The notes under the pieces: generated by a model
What the model saw: the letters and a program-made list of their open reading frames with translations, nothing else
Told to the model about the DNA's origin: nothing
Database searches by the model: none
Shown: positions 37,101 to 48,214 of the stretch, piece by piece
Layout of the letters: each line of letters starts with the position of its first letter
Numbering within the stretch: position 1 is the first letter of the stretch
Program-made: the position numbers and the translations under genes
Source: Cannabis sativa
Lineage: Eukaryota > Streptophyta > Magnoliopsida > Rosales > Cannabaceae
Length of the DNA: 64,000 nt
Direction: 5' to 3'
NCBI RefSeq assembly: GCF_029168945.1
Contig: NC_083601.1
Coordinates: forward strand, 35,267,660-35,331,659

Positions 37101-37222
37101 CCCTGAGACCAAATCTTGGTTCTTCGTCTCCTTTCCAGAGAGAAAACTGGCCTGCCATGAATTCCATGCAGGATTCGAGAAATTCGGCTACTGATATAAA
37201 CATCTCTTTGCCTGGAGGTTAA
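34157..37222 (+). CDS. AT-hook motif nuclear-localised (AHL) protein with PPC domain
   Basis: Five exons: 34157-34496, 35485-35552, 35842-35973, 36589-36750 and 36926-37222; GT-AG junctions keep frame; 332 residues. AHL proteins bind the minor groove of AT-rich DNA and associate with the nuclear matrix to modulate transcription. The AT-hook [14 protein letters not shown] is at about residues 54-67. The PPC/DUF296 domain runs from about residue 115 to 240 with [42 protein letters not shown] and [20 protein letters not shown], and mediates trimerisation. A second basic patch, [12 protein letters not shown] (near 95-106), lacks the Arg-Gly-Arg-Pro core, so it is a degenerate second hook. Intron-containing structure fits the multi-exon AHL clade. 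Tail is Ser/Asn-rich. Confidence 0.94.
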
Positions 37223-38045
37223 ACTTAGACAAATGATCTCAAGCAGCCCTGACCGACATTGATTCTTGATATTGTTCTGAATTAAGTCTCTCTGCCCTCA
37301 TCTCTACATTGCCTTAAAAAGTACTTATGGAGCACCACCACCACAGGTTGAAGTAAGGGGTAGTAGTTTTCCACCTCTCATTAGGGTTTATACACTTGAT
37401 TTATCTGGTAGGATATCTGATTTGTAGGCTCATTTAGTAGCTCTTTAGCTGTTATAATCAGAATTTATGGATGTAAGGACAATTTATTTCTTTTTACGTC
37501 TGAATTATTTATTTGCCCATTGGTGACAATTTTTAAACTTTTAAATTTGTCCGTGACTGGAGCTGGCTTCATTATCCCTCCCAAAGTACTAATTTTATGA
37601 TTAAAAAAGAAATACTTGTTAATAAAATTAACAAAAGTTAACCAGGCAAAATTTTTGCTTTTAAAAAGAGCAATTATAATTAGTATTTTAAAATGTTAAT
37701 CCAACAATTGAATAAATCGAACTTATGCAGTATGAAGCAAGTACTATATCTTTGCTACTGAAGCAAATATCCAACAATTTTAGCTACTACCGTGGGTGTT
37801 TGTTACTAAAAGTCTATGCGGCCAAATACTAGTGGTGCCAAATCGCTAGTGTCATATCGCTAGATCCCAACACTTCCCAAACAAGAGTTTTCCTTTAAGT
37901 GCACCCACATACCAACACTTCCCCCAAAGCCTCCTTAGTACAGGAATTTCAGTGGACTTCACTTCCTAAAGTGAAGACCAGGTGGGAGGCTGTTGGTGTC
38001 TGCTGCTAAAGTAGAAGCCACTCGACAAGGACTGGTGTTGTGTTT
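37223..38045. other. 3' region of AHL gene and insertion site of the copia element
   Basis: 3' UTR-like sequence, then spacer. The last five bases (38041-38045, TGTTT) are the left target-site duplication of the copia element that follows. Confidence 0.55.
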
Positions 38046-38281
38046 TATTAGTCAATAAATAAACTGTTGTAAAAACCGTTAGTCAGTTAGTTTCTGTTTC
38101 AGTTAGTATTAACTAACTTGTGCTTTAGTTGTTGTAATCTCAGCCTATAAATAAATCAGCTACTCATTTTAATGAGTTGAGCTTTTCTTGCTATTGCTAT
38201 GTTTCCTGTTCTTAATTGAGTACTCTTCTGGTTTATACCTCCTCTGGTTTTTACCTCTTCTCAGCTTGAATAGCTTCTACA
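38046..38281 (+). repeat. 5' LTR of the copia element
   Basis: 236 bp, TATTAGTCAATAAA to GCTTCTACA. Contains TATAAATAAATCAG near 38151, a likely promoter or polyadenylation signal. Lacks three T residues present in the 3' LTR after TTAATTGAG. Confidence 0.95.
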
Positions 38282-38293
38282 TGGTATCAGACG
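38282..38293 (+). other. Primer-binding site (initiator tRNA-Met type)
   Basis: TGGTATCAGA directly after the 5' LTR matches the start of the usual plant TGGTATCAGAGC site complementary to the initiator tRNA-Met 3' end. Confidence 0.85.
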
Positions 38294-38299
38294 TCTTCC

Positions 38300-41200
38300 A
38301 TGGAGTCCTCGATTCCATCTCCAGATCCTACACCTTCGACTGTTACTGCTTCTCCACCAGATGTGACTGCGCAATCCCCTGCCTCCTCTGTTCACAATCC
38401 ATTTTCCAGTTCTTTATCGACATCCCTCACGATCAAGCTTGATCGTGCCAATTTCCTTTCTTGGAAATCTCAGGTTGTTCCAGCCGTTATTGGACATGAT
38501 CTTGATGCTATTCTCTTCAATGGCGTTCCACCTCCTCAAAACTTGATCAATGGCAACCCAAATCCTCTCTATCAACAGTGGAAAAGACATGACCAACTTC
38601 TTCTTTCTTGGCTTCGCTCTTCAATGACAGAAGGCGTTCTTGCTTCTGTTGCCAATCATCATACCTCCTTTGCGGTCTGGCGTGCTTTGGAACAACGATT
38701 TGCGAGTCAATCTCGTGCGAGGCTTTTACAGCTCAAAGGTCAGTTTTCAAATGTTCAGAAAAGCAATCTGTCAATCTCAGATTATGTGGATAAGGTTCAA
38801 AATCTTGCTGATTCTTTGGCAATTGCTGGTGCTAATATTAGTGATCAAGATGTTGTTCTTCAGATCTTGAATGGCACAGTGCCTTTAATTTGACCCCGTT
38901 GTCTCGGAATTACTTCAAGAAGTGACTCTTTGTCTCTTGATGAGGTTCAAGCTCTTCTCATGTCTCATGAGAGTAGACTTGAACATCACAGTACCATGAC
39001 CGACATCTCTATGAAACTCCAAGCAAATCTGGCCGTAGGTAACAATCGCAACAACTCTGGCAAATATATCCCACCAGCTGCTCGAGGAAATATCCCTGAA
39101 TCTTTTTCAAGAACTGGTTTTAAAGGAGCTTCTCGCGGCACCTTTGGTTTTCAGAATCGATTAATGTGTCAACTTTGCCTTAAAAGTGGGCACACGGCAG
39201 CTGTTTGTCACTATCGGTTCGGTAAGAATTTTGTTCCCCCGAAACCAAATGTTGCTGCCCCCCGTGCGTATCTTACAGAACTCGACATGGACAATGAGTA
39301 TCAGGTATATAATTCCACTATCCTACCTGATTTTGGTGATGATAACCTTTGGTTTGTCGATGCAGGCGCTAATGTTCATGTGACAAATGGGTCGAATCTC
39401 GAATCACCCTCTCCCTACATTGGCACCGAGTCTTTAGTCGTTGGTGATGGTAAGCCATTACTTATCACTCATGTTGGGTCTACTTACTTATCTCCCCATA
39501 CTTCTAATCCCTTGCGTTTAAAATCTAAGCTCTTAATGTTCCCGCCATTAAAAAGAACTTAGTTAGTGTTTCAAAACTAACAAATGATAATAATGTGTTC
39601 CTTGAATTTCACAAACATTGTTGTTTTGTAAAGGACAAACTCATTGTAATGGCCGTTCTTCTCAAGGGACCGCAAAGATGGCCTATATGTGCTTGGTGAT
39701 TCAAGTCAATCCTCTCCTGCATTACAATGCAATCTCACCACTGTATCTTCCTTTAATTCCTCCCCTACTGATTCTTCACATACTGCTCCTTGTAATACTC
39801 ATGCTGGTTTAAACATAGAATCATGTACTATGCCAAATGATAATAAAGAATCAGTTTTTGCCTATCCTTTCAATTGCTTTTCTACTGCTTTAACTACCAC
39901 TTTGAAACAAGATGTTAATGTTTGGCATCAAAAATTAGGCCATCCGAGTACTGCTATTTTAAGCAGAATTCTTTCAAATGTTTCACATAGTGGGACCTTA
40001 AAAGATTTACAATTTTGTGTTGCATGTCAAAAAGGCAAAAGTCATAAACTTCCATACACTATTTCCACTAGTCTTGCTCCACAACCCCTTGCATTAATTC
40101 ACACCGATTTGTGGGGTCCTTCCCATGTTGCATCTAAAGAGGGTTTTCAATATTATATTCCTTTTATTGATGATCATACTCGCTATACTTGGATTTATCC
40201 TTTAACTCTAAAATCCCAAGCCTTTGATGTCTTTCTTAAGTTCAAAAGTATGGTTGAAAAACAATTTAACTTGCCCATAAAAAGTGTTCAATCCGATTGG
40301 GGAGGGGAGTATAGACCTTTTGCTCGCTTTCTTAGTGATCAAGGGATTCATTTCCAACACCCTTGTCCACATGATCATGAACAAAATGGGAGAGCTGAAC
40401 GGAAACATCGACATATAACTGAAACTGGTTTGGTTATGCTTGCTCAAGCTGGTTTATCCTTGTCATATTGGTGGTATGCCTTTCAAAGTGCTGTGTTCAC
40501 AATCAATCGACTTCCTACAGCCGTTCTTGGTTTTAAAACTCCTTATGAATGCTTATTTGGAAGTCAGCCCGATTACAAGATTCTCAAGCCCTTCGGTTGC
40601 GCTTGTTTTCCACATTTGAGACCATACAACAATCATAAGTTGGACTATCGATCTGATCAGTGCATTTTCCTTGGCTACTCATCTCATCACAAAGGATATC
40701 TCTGTGAGAACTCCAATGGCAGAATATATATAGCAAGGAATGTTATTTTCAATGAAAGCCACTTCCCTGCCTTTTCCAACTACAACATGAGTCAGGTACA
40801 CCCTTCTCCTTACTCTCAATTTCCTACCTTCTCTTTTTCTAATATTGCTACTGGTGCTAATTCCATTCCTGGTTGTGCTACTGATGTTCAACACAATCCA
40901 CACTCATCAACAAATACCCAAGCACCTGCTTCCGCACATCATTCTATTACACAACAGCCACCTTCCCAAATGCCTTTCCCTACAATTTCCCACTTTACAC
41001 CAGCAAATAACCTGCCTACACCAGAAATTAATTCCCAGCCACACGAACATATACAACCTGCCTCCGAAACTCTCTCCCAGCAACCAGATATACCTGCCTC
41101 AACTACACCTAATTTGCCTCTGCCAACCAATAATACATCAACTTCTGATATAATATTGCAGCCTCCTACCACTACTGTCCCTGTATCCGAACCCATACCT

Positions 41201-42914
41201 TCTCTACATTCTGATATTCAACCAGCTGAAGCTCCTATTTCCAGCATTATTACTCGGGTTCATCACATGAAAACCAGGTCCCAAAGTGGTATATACAAAC
41301 CGAAGGCATACATGGCTACAAGACATCCATTAAAAGAATCTCTTTTTCCGACTGAACCAAGAACACCTCAGCAAGCACTTAAAGATCCAAAATGGCTTCA
41401 ATCCATGCAAAAAGAAAACACAGCATTGATTAAATCCAAGACATGGACACTTGTTCCATATCATCCGGATATGCATGTTATTGACAATAAATGGGTGTAC
41501 AGAATTAAACTCAATGCAGATGGCTCCTTAAATACCTACAAATCTCTAAGATTCTTAAAGGGTACTTGCAAACACACAGGATTGACTATGAAGAGACCTT
41601 TAGTCACGTGGTCAAACCCGTAAATCGTTCGAACAAGCTTCTATCTCTAGCTGTCACATCTAATTGGCCGGTTCAGCAATTGGATGTAAGTAATGCATTC
41701 TTGAATGGTGATCTCCATGAAACTGTGTACATGAGGCAACCGAAAGGATTTGAAGATCCAACTAAACCTACTCATGTTTGTCATCTTCACAAGGCTATCT
41801 ATGGATTGAAACAAGCTCCTAGAGCTTGGAATGAAAAACTAAGGTCTACTTTGCTGCAATGGGGCTTTCGAGCATCAAGGTCTGACACCTCACTCTTTAT
41901 CTATGGATCAGATTTGGACTTGATTATTTTACTAGTGTATGTCGATGACATACTAGTAACTGGACCTAATTCAGCCCTTATTTCAAAGTTGGTTGCTGAT
42001 CTCAACCAATCGTTTGCATTAAAAGATCTTGGCTCGATTCATTATTTTCTTGGCATTGAAATTTATAGAGACTCGGGCGGTATGTATCTCTCTCAAAGCA
42101 AATACATTGCTGATTTACTCACTAGATTGCAGCTTGATGGAGTGAAGAGTTGTCCCAATCCCGCTAGCTCTACTCAAAAGTTATCTCTAAATGATGGTGA
42201 ACCATTTGAGGATCCTACACTATATAGAAGTACACTTGGTGCCCTCCAATACCTCACTTTAACTCGACCCGATGTCGCCTTTATCATTAACAAGCTCAGT
42301 CAATTCATTCACGCACCTACGGTTACTCATTGGGCTGCTTGCAAAAGATTACTCCGGTATCTTAAAGGGACCATAACAGATGGCTTGCTTCTAAGACCAC
42401 TTAGCTTCGATGGAGATTTCGCATATTCTCGATGCCGATTGGGCTAGTGCTATAGATGACAGAAAATCCACTGGAGGTTATGTTGTTTTTCTTGGGGGAA
42501 ACCTTGTCTCATGGTCTGCAAAAAAAGCAAAATGTTGTTGCAAGGTCAAGTACTGAAAGTGAGTTTAGAAGTTTGGCCAACACTGCTGCTGAAATAAGGT
42601 GGCTGGTTCATTTGCTCTCTGAATTACAGATCTCTCCCTCTCATCCACCAGTCATATGGGTTGATAATCAAGGAGCTGCTGCTCTCGCAGCTAACCCAAT
42701 CTTTCATGCACGGTCCAAACATATTGAGATCGATCTCCATTTTGTTCGAGATCAAATTATGGCAAAGGAGCTTTCGGTTCGCTATGTTCCAGCTGTTGAT
42801 CAAGTGGCTGATTCTCTTACCAAAGCACTCTCCACTGACCGGTTTCTATACCTCAAAGACAAACTTAAAATGGCTGCAACCCCTTTTCGTTTGAGGGGGG
42901 ATATTAGTCAATAA
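38300..42914 (+). pseudogene. Copia gag-pol, broken by several frameshifts
   Basis: Frame pieces: gag 38300-38893 (LDRANFLSWKSQV); same frame 38930-39562 with zinc knuckle CQLCLKSGHTAAVC and protease-like WFVDAGANVHVT; 39689-41623 with [10 protein letters not shown], integrase HTDLWG and ERKHRHI; 41566-42447 with reverse transcriptase YVDDILVTG; RNase H about 42440-42914 with HARSKHIEIDLHFVRDQI. Breaks: a TGA within a locally shifted patch near 38890-38915, single-base indels near 39537, 39665-39680, 41561 and 42415-42440, and an over-long A run near 42520-42527. The protease site reads DAGA instead of the usual DSGA. The final codon lies inside the 3' LTR. No single frame yields a complete polyprotein. 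Confidence 0.92.
42891..42901 (+). other. Polypurine tract of the copia element
   Basis: TTGAGGGGGGA directly abuts the 3' LTR, the expected position of the plus-strand primer. This supports the LTR start at TATTAG. Confidence 0.85.
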
Positions 42915-43140
42915 ATAAACTGTTGTAAAAACCGTTAGTCAGTTAGTTTCTGTTTCAGTTAGTATTAACTAACTTGTGCTTTAGTTGTTGTAATCTCAGC
43001 CTATAAATAAATCAGCTACTCATTTTAATGAGTTGAGCTTTTCTTGCTATTGCTATGTTTCCTGTTCTTAATTGAGTTTTACTCTTCTGGTTTATACCTC
43101 CTCTGGTTTTTACCTCTTCTCAGCTTGAATAGCTTCTACA
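42902..43140 (+). repeat. 3' LTR of the copia element
   Basis: 239 bp; identical by eye to the 5' LTR apart from a TTT insertion after TTAATTGAG. Followed by the right TSD TGTTT. Confidence 0.95.
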
Positions 43141-43145
43141 TGTTT

Positions 43146-43759
43146 GAGGTTGAGGTAGATGGATTTTACATTATTCTTGGATTGTGCTAATGCCATTCAA
43201 TCTCTAAACAGTGAGATGTTTATGCATTCTCATCTGGGAGTCTTAATTGACAACTGAAAGTAAAAGCATAAAACAACGTTTGGGAGAGGTTTATTTTGAA
43301 CAATTCACTAGAAAGCTGAACGTGGAGGCGCATATACGCTTGCAAAGAAAGCATTATCTTTTGATAATACCTTGATAAATCTCAGACATAAATTCGAGTA
43401 AGAAGATTTGAATATGACACGATGAACAACTCTTAAGAATTCAGGGAGTAATTTAATACTGTCATAATAATTTGTGTTTGCAATAACAGATATATTGTGC
43501 CACATAATGTGAAACCTTCTTTCTTGGTGACACTAACCAATTAGCAACGATAGCTGATATAGATTTTTATATATATAGTAATTAGATTAAATGCTGATTT
43601 TCAATCAGCTATCCTACAATATCGTTTGGTTGATTCTCAATCGAATATAGAAGGCTATATAGTAGACTCCTACCTCATTTTACTAATTATAAACATCTTC
43701 TTTCCTCTTAAGTCAGCCTTTCTTCAAATCTCACCTTTAACATTTTTACATCAGCAAAA
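43146..43759. other. Upstream region of the first DUF761 gene
   Basis: AT-rich spacer. A TATA-like TATATATATAG lies at 43568-43578, about 185 bp before the start codon, but its role is not certain. Confidence 0.35.
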
Positions 43760-44347
43760 ATGGAGAAAATGTTCACATTTTCAAATATTAGTCTATATCA
43801 TTACATTAATTTGATTCTTCTTCTCACACTGATCCTATTCATTACCTGCTCTTTTTCACTGAATCGTGACTTTATTATCTCCATCTTCAATTTCATTGTT
43901 TCAGTCAAATCGAGTCCCTTCGCAATCTTTGTCATATTTATTGTCTTCAATCATCTTATCATCATGATCCTCTTTAATGATTATCATAAGCACTATAGAG
44001 ATTGTGTTGATGAGATCAATAACCTTCATGCCTCATTTCTATTTCCATCACACAAAGTTGACGAAGAAGCAAAAACAGACGATGATGGCCGAGATTATTA
44101 TCATGATGATCACATCGACAACCGCAATGATTGCAATTTCTTTTATGGTTCTGATCAAGATAGTACTGATTTTTATAGTGATAATAGTAATGAAGATGTT
44201 GATGGTGATAGTGATGATGATTATGATGATATTGAATTGCAGAGGAGGAGTGAAAAGTTCATTGAAAGGACCAACTTAAGGTGGAGAGAAGAGTTAAAGA
44301 ATGAGAGGACTTCTTCTATCCTTGGTACCAATTACTGTCTAGTTTAA
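43760..44347 (+). CDS. DUF761 (cotton-fibre-type) membrane protein, copy 1
   Basis: Single exon, 195 residues from an ATG at 43760. Two hydrophobic segments near residues 14-36 and 52-72 suggest an N-terminal membrane anchor. A long acidic, Asp-rich linker follows (about 95-160). The C-terminal motif ELQRRSEKFIERTNLRWREE near 163-182 is the DUF761 signature found in plant cotton-fibre-expressed proteins, whose biochemical function is not established. The arrangement (DUF4408-like membrane N-terminus plus DUF761 C-terminus) is typical. A diverged tandem paralogue lies at 47260-47898, same strand. Confidence 0.85.
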   Translation: MEKMFTFSNISLYHYINLILLLTLILFITCSFSLNRDFIISIFNFIVSVKSSPFAIFVIFIVFNHLIIMILFNDYHKHYRDCVDEINNLHASFLFPSHKVDEEAKTDDDGRDYYHDDHIDNRNDCNFFYGSDQDSTDFYSDNSNEDVDGDSDDDYDDIELQRRSEKFIERTNLRWREELKNERTSSILGTNYCLV

Positions 44348-45908
44348 TTAGATAAGATTAGTTTTAAAAAAATTGACACTTACTTTGTGTAATGTGTCAT
44401 TTAAAAAGAAAGACTTAATTTCTATGGTTTGGTTACACATTTTTAAGTGACAGACATGCTGTAGAAACCTTTTTTTTTTTGTGTAGAAATTTGAACAAGT
44501 TATGTATATAAGTTTCTAATTTTAGATATTATATGAATGAAGAATGTTTAATCTTTTTTATTAATTATATTTTATCTGTTGTTTTTCATCTTAATTTATT
44601 ATTGTTTCGACATGTATAATAAAAAACATATAAAGTTGCAAACAAAGATTTTTTACTAAGCTAGGCAGCTAGCTATAGCTATTCTTATTAATGCAAATAA
44701 TTATTTTTTGTAGTGCTAATTAAAATTTAAGATATTAGAAACTTAATAAAAAAAAAACAAAAATGATGAATTATTTGATTGCCAGAATTGAAAAACCGCA
44801 ATACTTTCATTGATAAGTTTAATTTTCAGATCTATAATATTAAATTATTTAAATAATATCCAATTTTTATTTTCAGGAGTAAATATTTCAATCAAAATGA
44901 AAATAATATCCAATCTTATTATTATAAACTATTTAAAGTAACAAAAATATTTTCTTAAATAAATATGGAATATCACAGCAAAAAAGAAAAAACAAATTAT
45001 TATCAAATCATCAAAAAAAAAAGAAAAACAAATATGGAATATATAAAATAAGTGTTATATATTATCAAATTATCGATGATAAATTAATGTTATCAAGTAT
45101 GAATCACAATTTTTAACACAAACTAATAATTTAGGATTTTTGACTTTTAAATTATTAATTATATATTATTGTAATCTTAAAATTTTCACTTCATTAAAAA
45201 TGGTTTTCAAACCGAACTATTCACAATCTTAAAATAGTTATTCAGAATGATAACGAGATAATTTAGACTATTGTTATATCAGTGTTACGTAATTTTTTTA
45301 AAAAAATAATTTAAATTTAATTATTTTAGTTTTGTTTAAATATTTTTTAATTATTAATTAATTTTTAGCTTAATGGTTCCTTAAAAATACATATTTTTTT
45401 TAAAAAAAATTAGATTATTACACCTGTAAACACTGCTAGTAATATAAACATATACGTCATTATTTTGTTTACACTAAAAATACATAAGTTGATGTTATTT
45501 GTAACCACTACTATTTCAAAAAGTAGCAAGTTATATATTGTGTCACCGAAAATGACTGTTAAGTCGTTGAGATTTTGAATGTCGACATTGCATTGCTCAT
45601 TAAAGATATAAAAACTATGTAATTGGATTCTTCTCCAAATTTCCCCTTAAGTTTGGGAACAGAATATTATGACAATCTTGGGATGTTGTAATGTAAATAA
45701 ACAAAGACTTAGGAATGGAAGAAATAAACCAATTAATTATATACATTAAATAAGAAAGACTTGACTTGAGCTAAAATATATTAATCAAGTCAACGTTATC
45801 GTTATCGATTTTTCAAACTTTACACGTATAGACGGTATAAGATCTATAGCAACACCAACATGTCTAATGTTCCTTTTTCACATAGTCATATCAAGAATTA
45901 ATAATTAA
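44348..45908. other. AT-rich spacer between the DUF761 genes
   Basis: 3' region of DUF761 copy 1 followed by AT-rich sequence with no gene recognised, up to the Cassandra target site. Confidence 0.5.
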
Positions 45909-45913
45909 TGATA

Positions 45914-46346
45914 TGTGACAGTCAGTAGTCCCGTGATCCGTAAGGGGAAATATCGAGTAAGCTGTGCAATCCCACACCGCCTGGGGAAGGTCAAGTGGGA
46001 TGATTCTGAGACTGTGTAGGTATGGGACTACACAGTTAAAGAGGGCTTAAATGGATTGATTGGTACTGCCTATGTCAACAAGGTGCATCTTGTTTTTCGG
46101 TAGCCCATCTCGAAAGAACTCCACAGTTAAGCGTGCTTGGCCTGGAGCAATTTTAAGGATGGGTGACCTCCTGGGAAGTTTTCCCAGGATGCGTGTGAGT
46201 GAGGACAAAGCACGCTGAAAACACTCGTGTTGGTCTGTAGGGTCAGTCATCAATCCAAGAAGCAGCCAGAGTGGCGTACTCGTGTATAAGAGCTATTAGT
46301 CCGTGGGTGTGAGGGCCCAATGGAGGCTTGAAGCGAGGACGTTACA
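45914..46346 (+). repeat. Cassandra 5' LTR, copy 1
   Basis: 433 bp; contains the 5S-like block at 46101-46190. Confidence 0.93.
46101..46190 (+). promoter_or_regulatory. 5S-rRNA-derived internal Pol III promoter in the 5' LTR
   Basis: CAGTTAAGCGTGCTTGG (5S box A) and GGATGGGTGACCTCCTGGGA (box C) match plant 5S rRNA exactly over these blocks, with divergence between and around them. Known Cassandra elements keep this region as a transcription promoter. It is not a functional 5S gene: flanks and the 3' part differ. Confidence 0.88.
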
Positions 46347-46418
46347 AATGGTATCAGAGCCTTGACCCAGCCGGAAGTGTGGTCGACGAGGACGTCGGAC
46401 CCCGTAAGGGGGGGTGAT

Positions 46419-46851
46419 TGTGACAGTCAGTAGTCCCGTGATCCGTAAGGGGAAATATCGAGTAAGCTGTGCAATCCCACACCGCCTGGGGAAGGTCAAG
46501 TGGGATGATTCTGAGACTGTGTAGGTATGGGACTACACAGTTAAAGAGGGCTTAAATGGATTGATTGGTACTGCCTATGTCAACAAGGTGCATCTTGTTT
46601 TTCGGTAGCCCATCTCGAAAGAACTCCACAGTTAAGCGTGCTTGGCCTGGAGCAATTTTAAGGATGGGTGACCTCCTGGGAAGTTTTCCCAGGATGCGTG
46701 TGAGTGAGGACAAAGCACGCTGAAAACACTCGTGTTGGTCTGTAGGGTCAGTCATCAATCCAAGAAGCAGCCAGAGTGGCGTACTCGTGTATAAGAGCTA
46801 TTAGTCCGTGGGTGTGAGGACCCAATGGAGGCTTGAAGCGAGGACGTTACA
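46419..46851 (+). repeat. Cassandra 3' LTR, copy 1
   Basis: 433 bp; its 5S-like block is at 46606-46695, oriented toward the second DUF761 gene, whose start codon is 408 bp past the LTR end. Confidence 0.93.
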
Positions 46852-46856
46852 TGATA

Positions 46857-47259
46857 AGACACATATCCACTCATGATGATAATTATGTAGTAATTTAATT
46901 AAGGTCACCATATAAATATACCATTCTATGGGTGCTGCTATCACTCTTTTCTACTGTATTTCGTAGATAGATATTAGCAATTTCCCTAAGTGAGAATGCT
47001 AAGAAATTTCCCACAATTAGTATTTTATACGTATAAAATAAATGACAACTTGGAAAAGTACTATAAACTATGATGTCTAAGCCGTGACAGTTCTGTGTAT
47101 TATGTCATATTAGAAAATAAAAATATATAACCTATAACCTAACTTTCTTAGGAAACTTCCATATAACAATATATTTATACACATACATTTACATGTACCT
47201 CTTTTAAATTGTTGGCTATTAGTGCATATACTCTGAAACGCTCTGTTTAGAAATAAAGC
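46857..47259. promoter_or_regulatory. Upstream region of DUF761 copy 2
   Basis: About 400 bp between the Cassandra target duplication and the start codon. It carries several TATA-like sequences, including TATATTTATACAC near 47170. No promoter is assigned with confidence. Confidence 0.35.
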
Positions 47260-47898
47260 ATGAACAAGAAAATCTTATTAGCAATCTCAAATAATATTCA
47301 TGTACATGCACTATGTAATATTTTGAATCTTCTTCTCATAATGACCATATGTATTAGCTTCTTATCTATGTTATCACACCTTCAAATTAGTATCACCTCT
47401 ACTTACAACCTCGTTGTGGCGGTCAGATCTAGTCACGTTGCAATTTTCTTCATCTTTAATGTAATTTTTATCACAATTTTATTCGGAAGTTTTAAGCGTT
47501 TTAAAGATTGTGATCATGTTTCAACTTTACCACTCAAAGATTATCATGATTATCATCTAGTGGCAGCAAAAGCAAACAAGGATTATATTTATGGTCTTGA
47601 TGATAAAGATTATTATAGCGATGATGTGTACTTTCATGGTTTTGATGATGATGGCTATGATGAAGATATTGATGAAGATGATAAAAGTAGTGATGATGAT
47701 GATGATGAAGATGAAGAATGGCTATTGGGTTGCAAAGAGAAAGATGGTAATGATGATATTGAATTGCAGAAGAGAAGTGAAGAATTCATTGCCAGGACTA
47801 ACTTAAGGTGGAGAGAAGAGTTGAAGAATGAGAGGCTTCTTCTATGTATGGTACCATTTACTGCCACTGAGATACTAACTTCATCAAGCTCTTCCTAG
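47260..47898 (+). CDS. DUF761 (cotton-fibre-type) membrane protein, copy 2
   Basis: Single exon, 212 residues from ATG 47260. Organised like copy 1 at 43760: hydrophobic segments near residues 18-42 and 56-76, a very acidic Asp/Glu linker (about 105-165), and a C-terminal DUF761 motif ELQKRSEEFIARTNLRWREE. The motif and the following LKNER are nearly identical to copy 1 while the linker has diverged, so these are tandem paralogues with conserved ends. The tail is extended (TEILTSSSSS). Function unknown. The gene is bracketed by two Cassandra elements, one on each side, in opposite orientation. Confidence 0.85.
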   Translation: MNKKILLAISNNIHVHALCNILNLLLIMTICISFLSMLSHLQISITSTYNLVVAVRSSHVAIFFIFNVIFITILFGSFKRFKDCDHVSTLPLKDYHDYHLVAAKANKDYIYGLDDKDYYSDDVYFHGFDDDGYDEDIDEDDKSSDDDDDEDEEWLLGCKEKDGNDDIELQKRSEEFIARTNLRWREELKNERLLLCMVPFTATEILTSSSSS

Positions 47899-48214
47899 CT
47901 TCAGTTCCAAATAATAAATTAATTCCTATATTAATATAGTTTATAATTCTATATGCACATATATATTGGACATTGTTATGGTAGTGATAGTATAGTAATG
48001 GTAGTAGAGTGTATATATGTGTATTAATCTAGCTTTGTATGTCGACTCTATCAGTTTTTTGTTTCCCCTCCCTAAAAGATTTTTTTTTAAAAAAAAATTA
48101 TCATGCTGGGGAAGTTTTTTAATGGAGTTTGGTATTATAGTTGTAACTGGGAAAGCACAGAAGTTTTTTTTTTTTTTTTTTTCTGAAAGGGAAAGCAAAG
48201 AAATGTGTGGAATC
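47899..48214. other. 3' flank of DUF761 copy 2
   Basis: AT-rich 3' region with T-runs near 48080 and 48165; nothing else recognised. Confidence 0.5.

Larger units (their letters stand above)
38046..43140 (+). mobile_element. Ty1/copia LTR retrotransposon, recent insertion, frameshifted
   Basis: A structurally complete 5095-bp element: LTRs 38046-38281 and 42902-43140, tRNA-Met-type primer-binding site immediately after the 5' LTR, polypurine tract immediately before the 3' LTR, and TSD TGTTT at 38041-38045 and 43141-43145. The LTRs start TATTAG and end CTACA, a non-canonical TA...CA type. The two LTRs look identical except for one 3-bp indel. Internal gene order is gag, protease, integrase, reverse transcriptase, RNase H. 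Confidence 0.95.
45914..46851 (+). mobile_element. Cassandra TRIM retrotransposon, plus strand
   Basis: A 938-bp miniature LTR element: two 433-bp LTRs (TGTGACAG...GTTACA), only 72 bp between them, and TSD TGATA at 45909-45913 and 46852-46856. The internal part holds the primer-binding site TGGTATCAGAGC from 46349 and the polypurine run AAGGGGGGG just before the 3' LTR. Each LTR carries a 5S-rRNA-like block, the hallmark of Cassandra. It encodes no protein and must be mobilised in trans. The two LTRs differ by eye at a single base (GAGGGCCC against GAGGACCC). Confidence 0.95.

Noticed and set aside
46101..46190. Possible true 5S rRNA gene
   Set aside because: Only the internal promoter boxes match; the flanks and remaining 5S body diverge and it sits in an LTR, so it is Cassandra's 5S-derived segment.
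46047..46253. Small minus-strand frame, repeated identically at 46552-46758
   Set aside because: It lies in the two Cassandra LTRs; the repetition is LTR identity, not a gene family.
46349..46360. Sequence TGGTATCAGAGC as part of a tRNA gene
   Set aside because: It is the retroelement primer-binding site right after an LTR; no cloverleaf is present around it.
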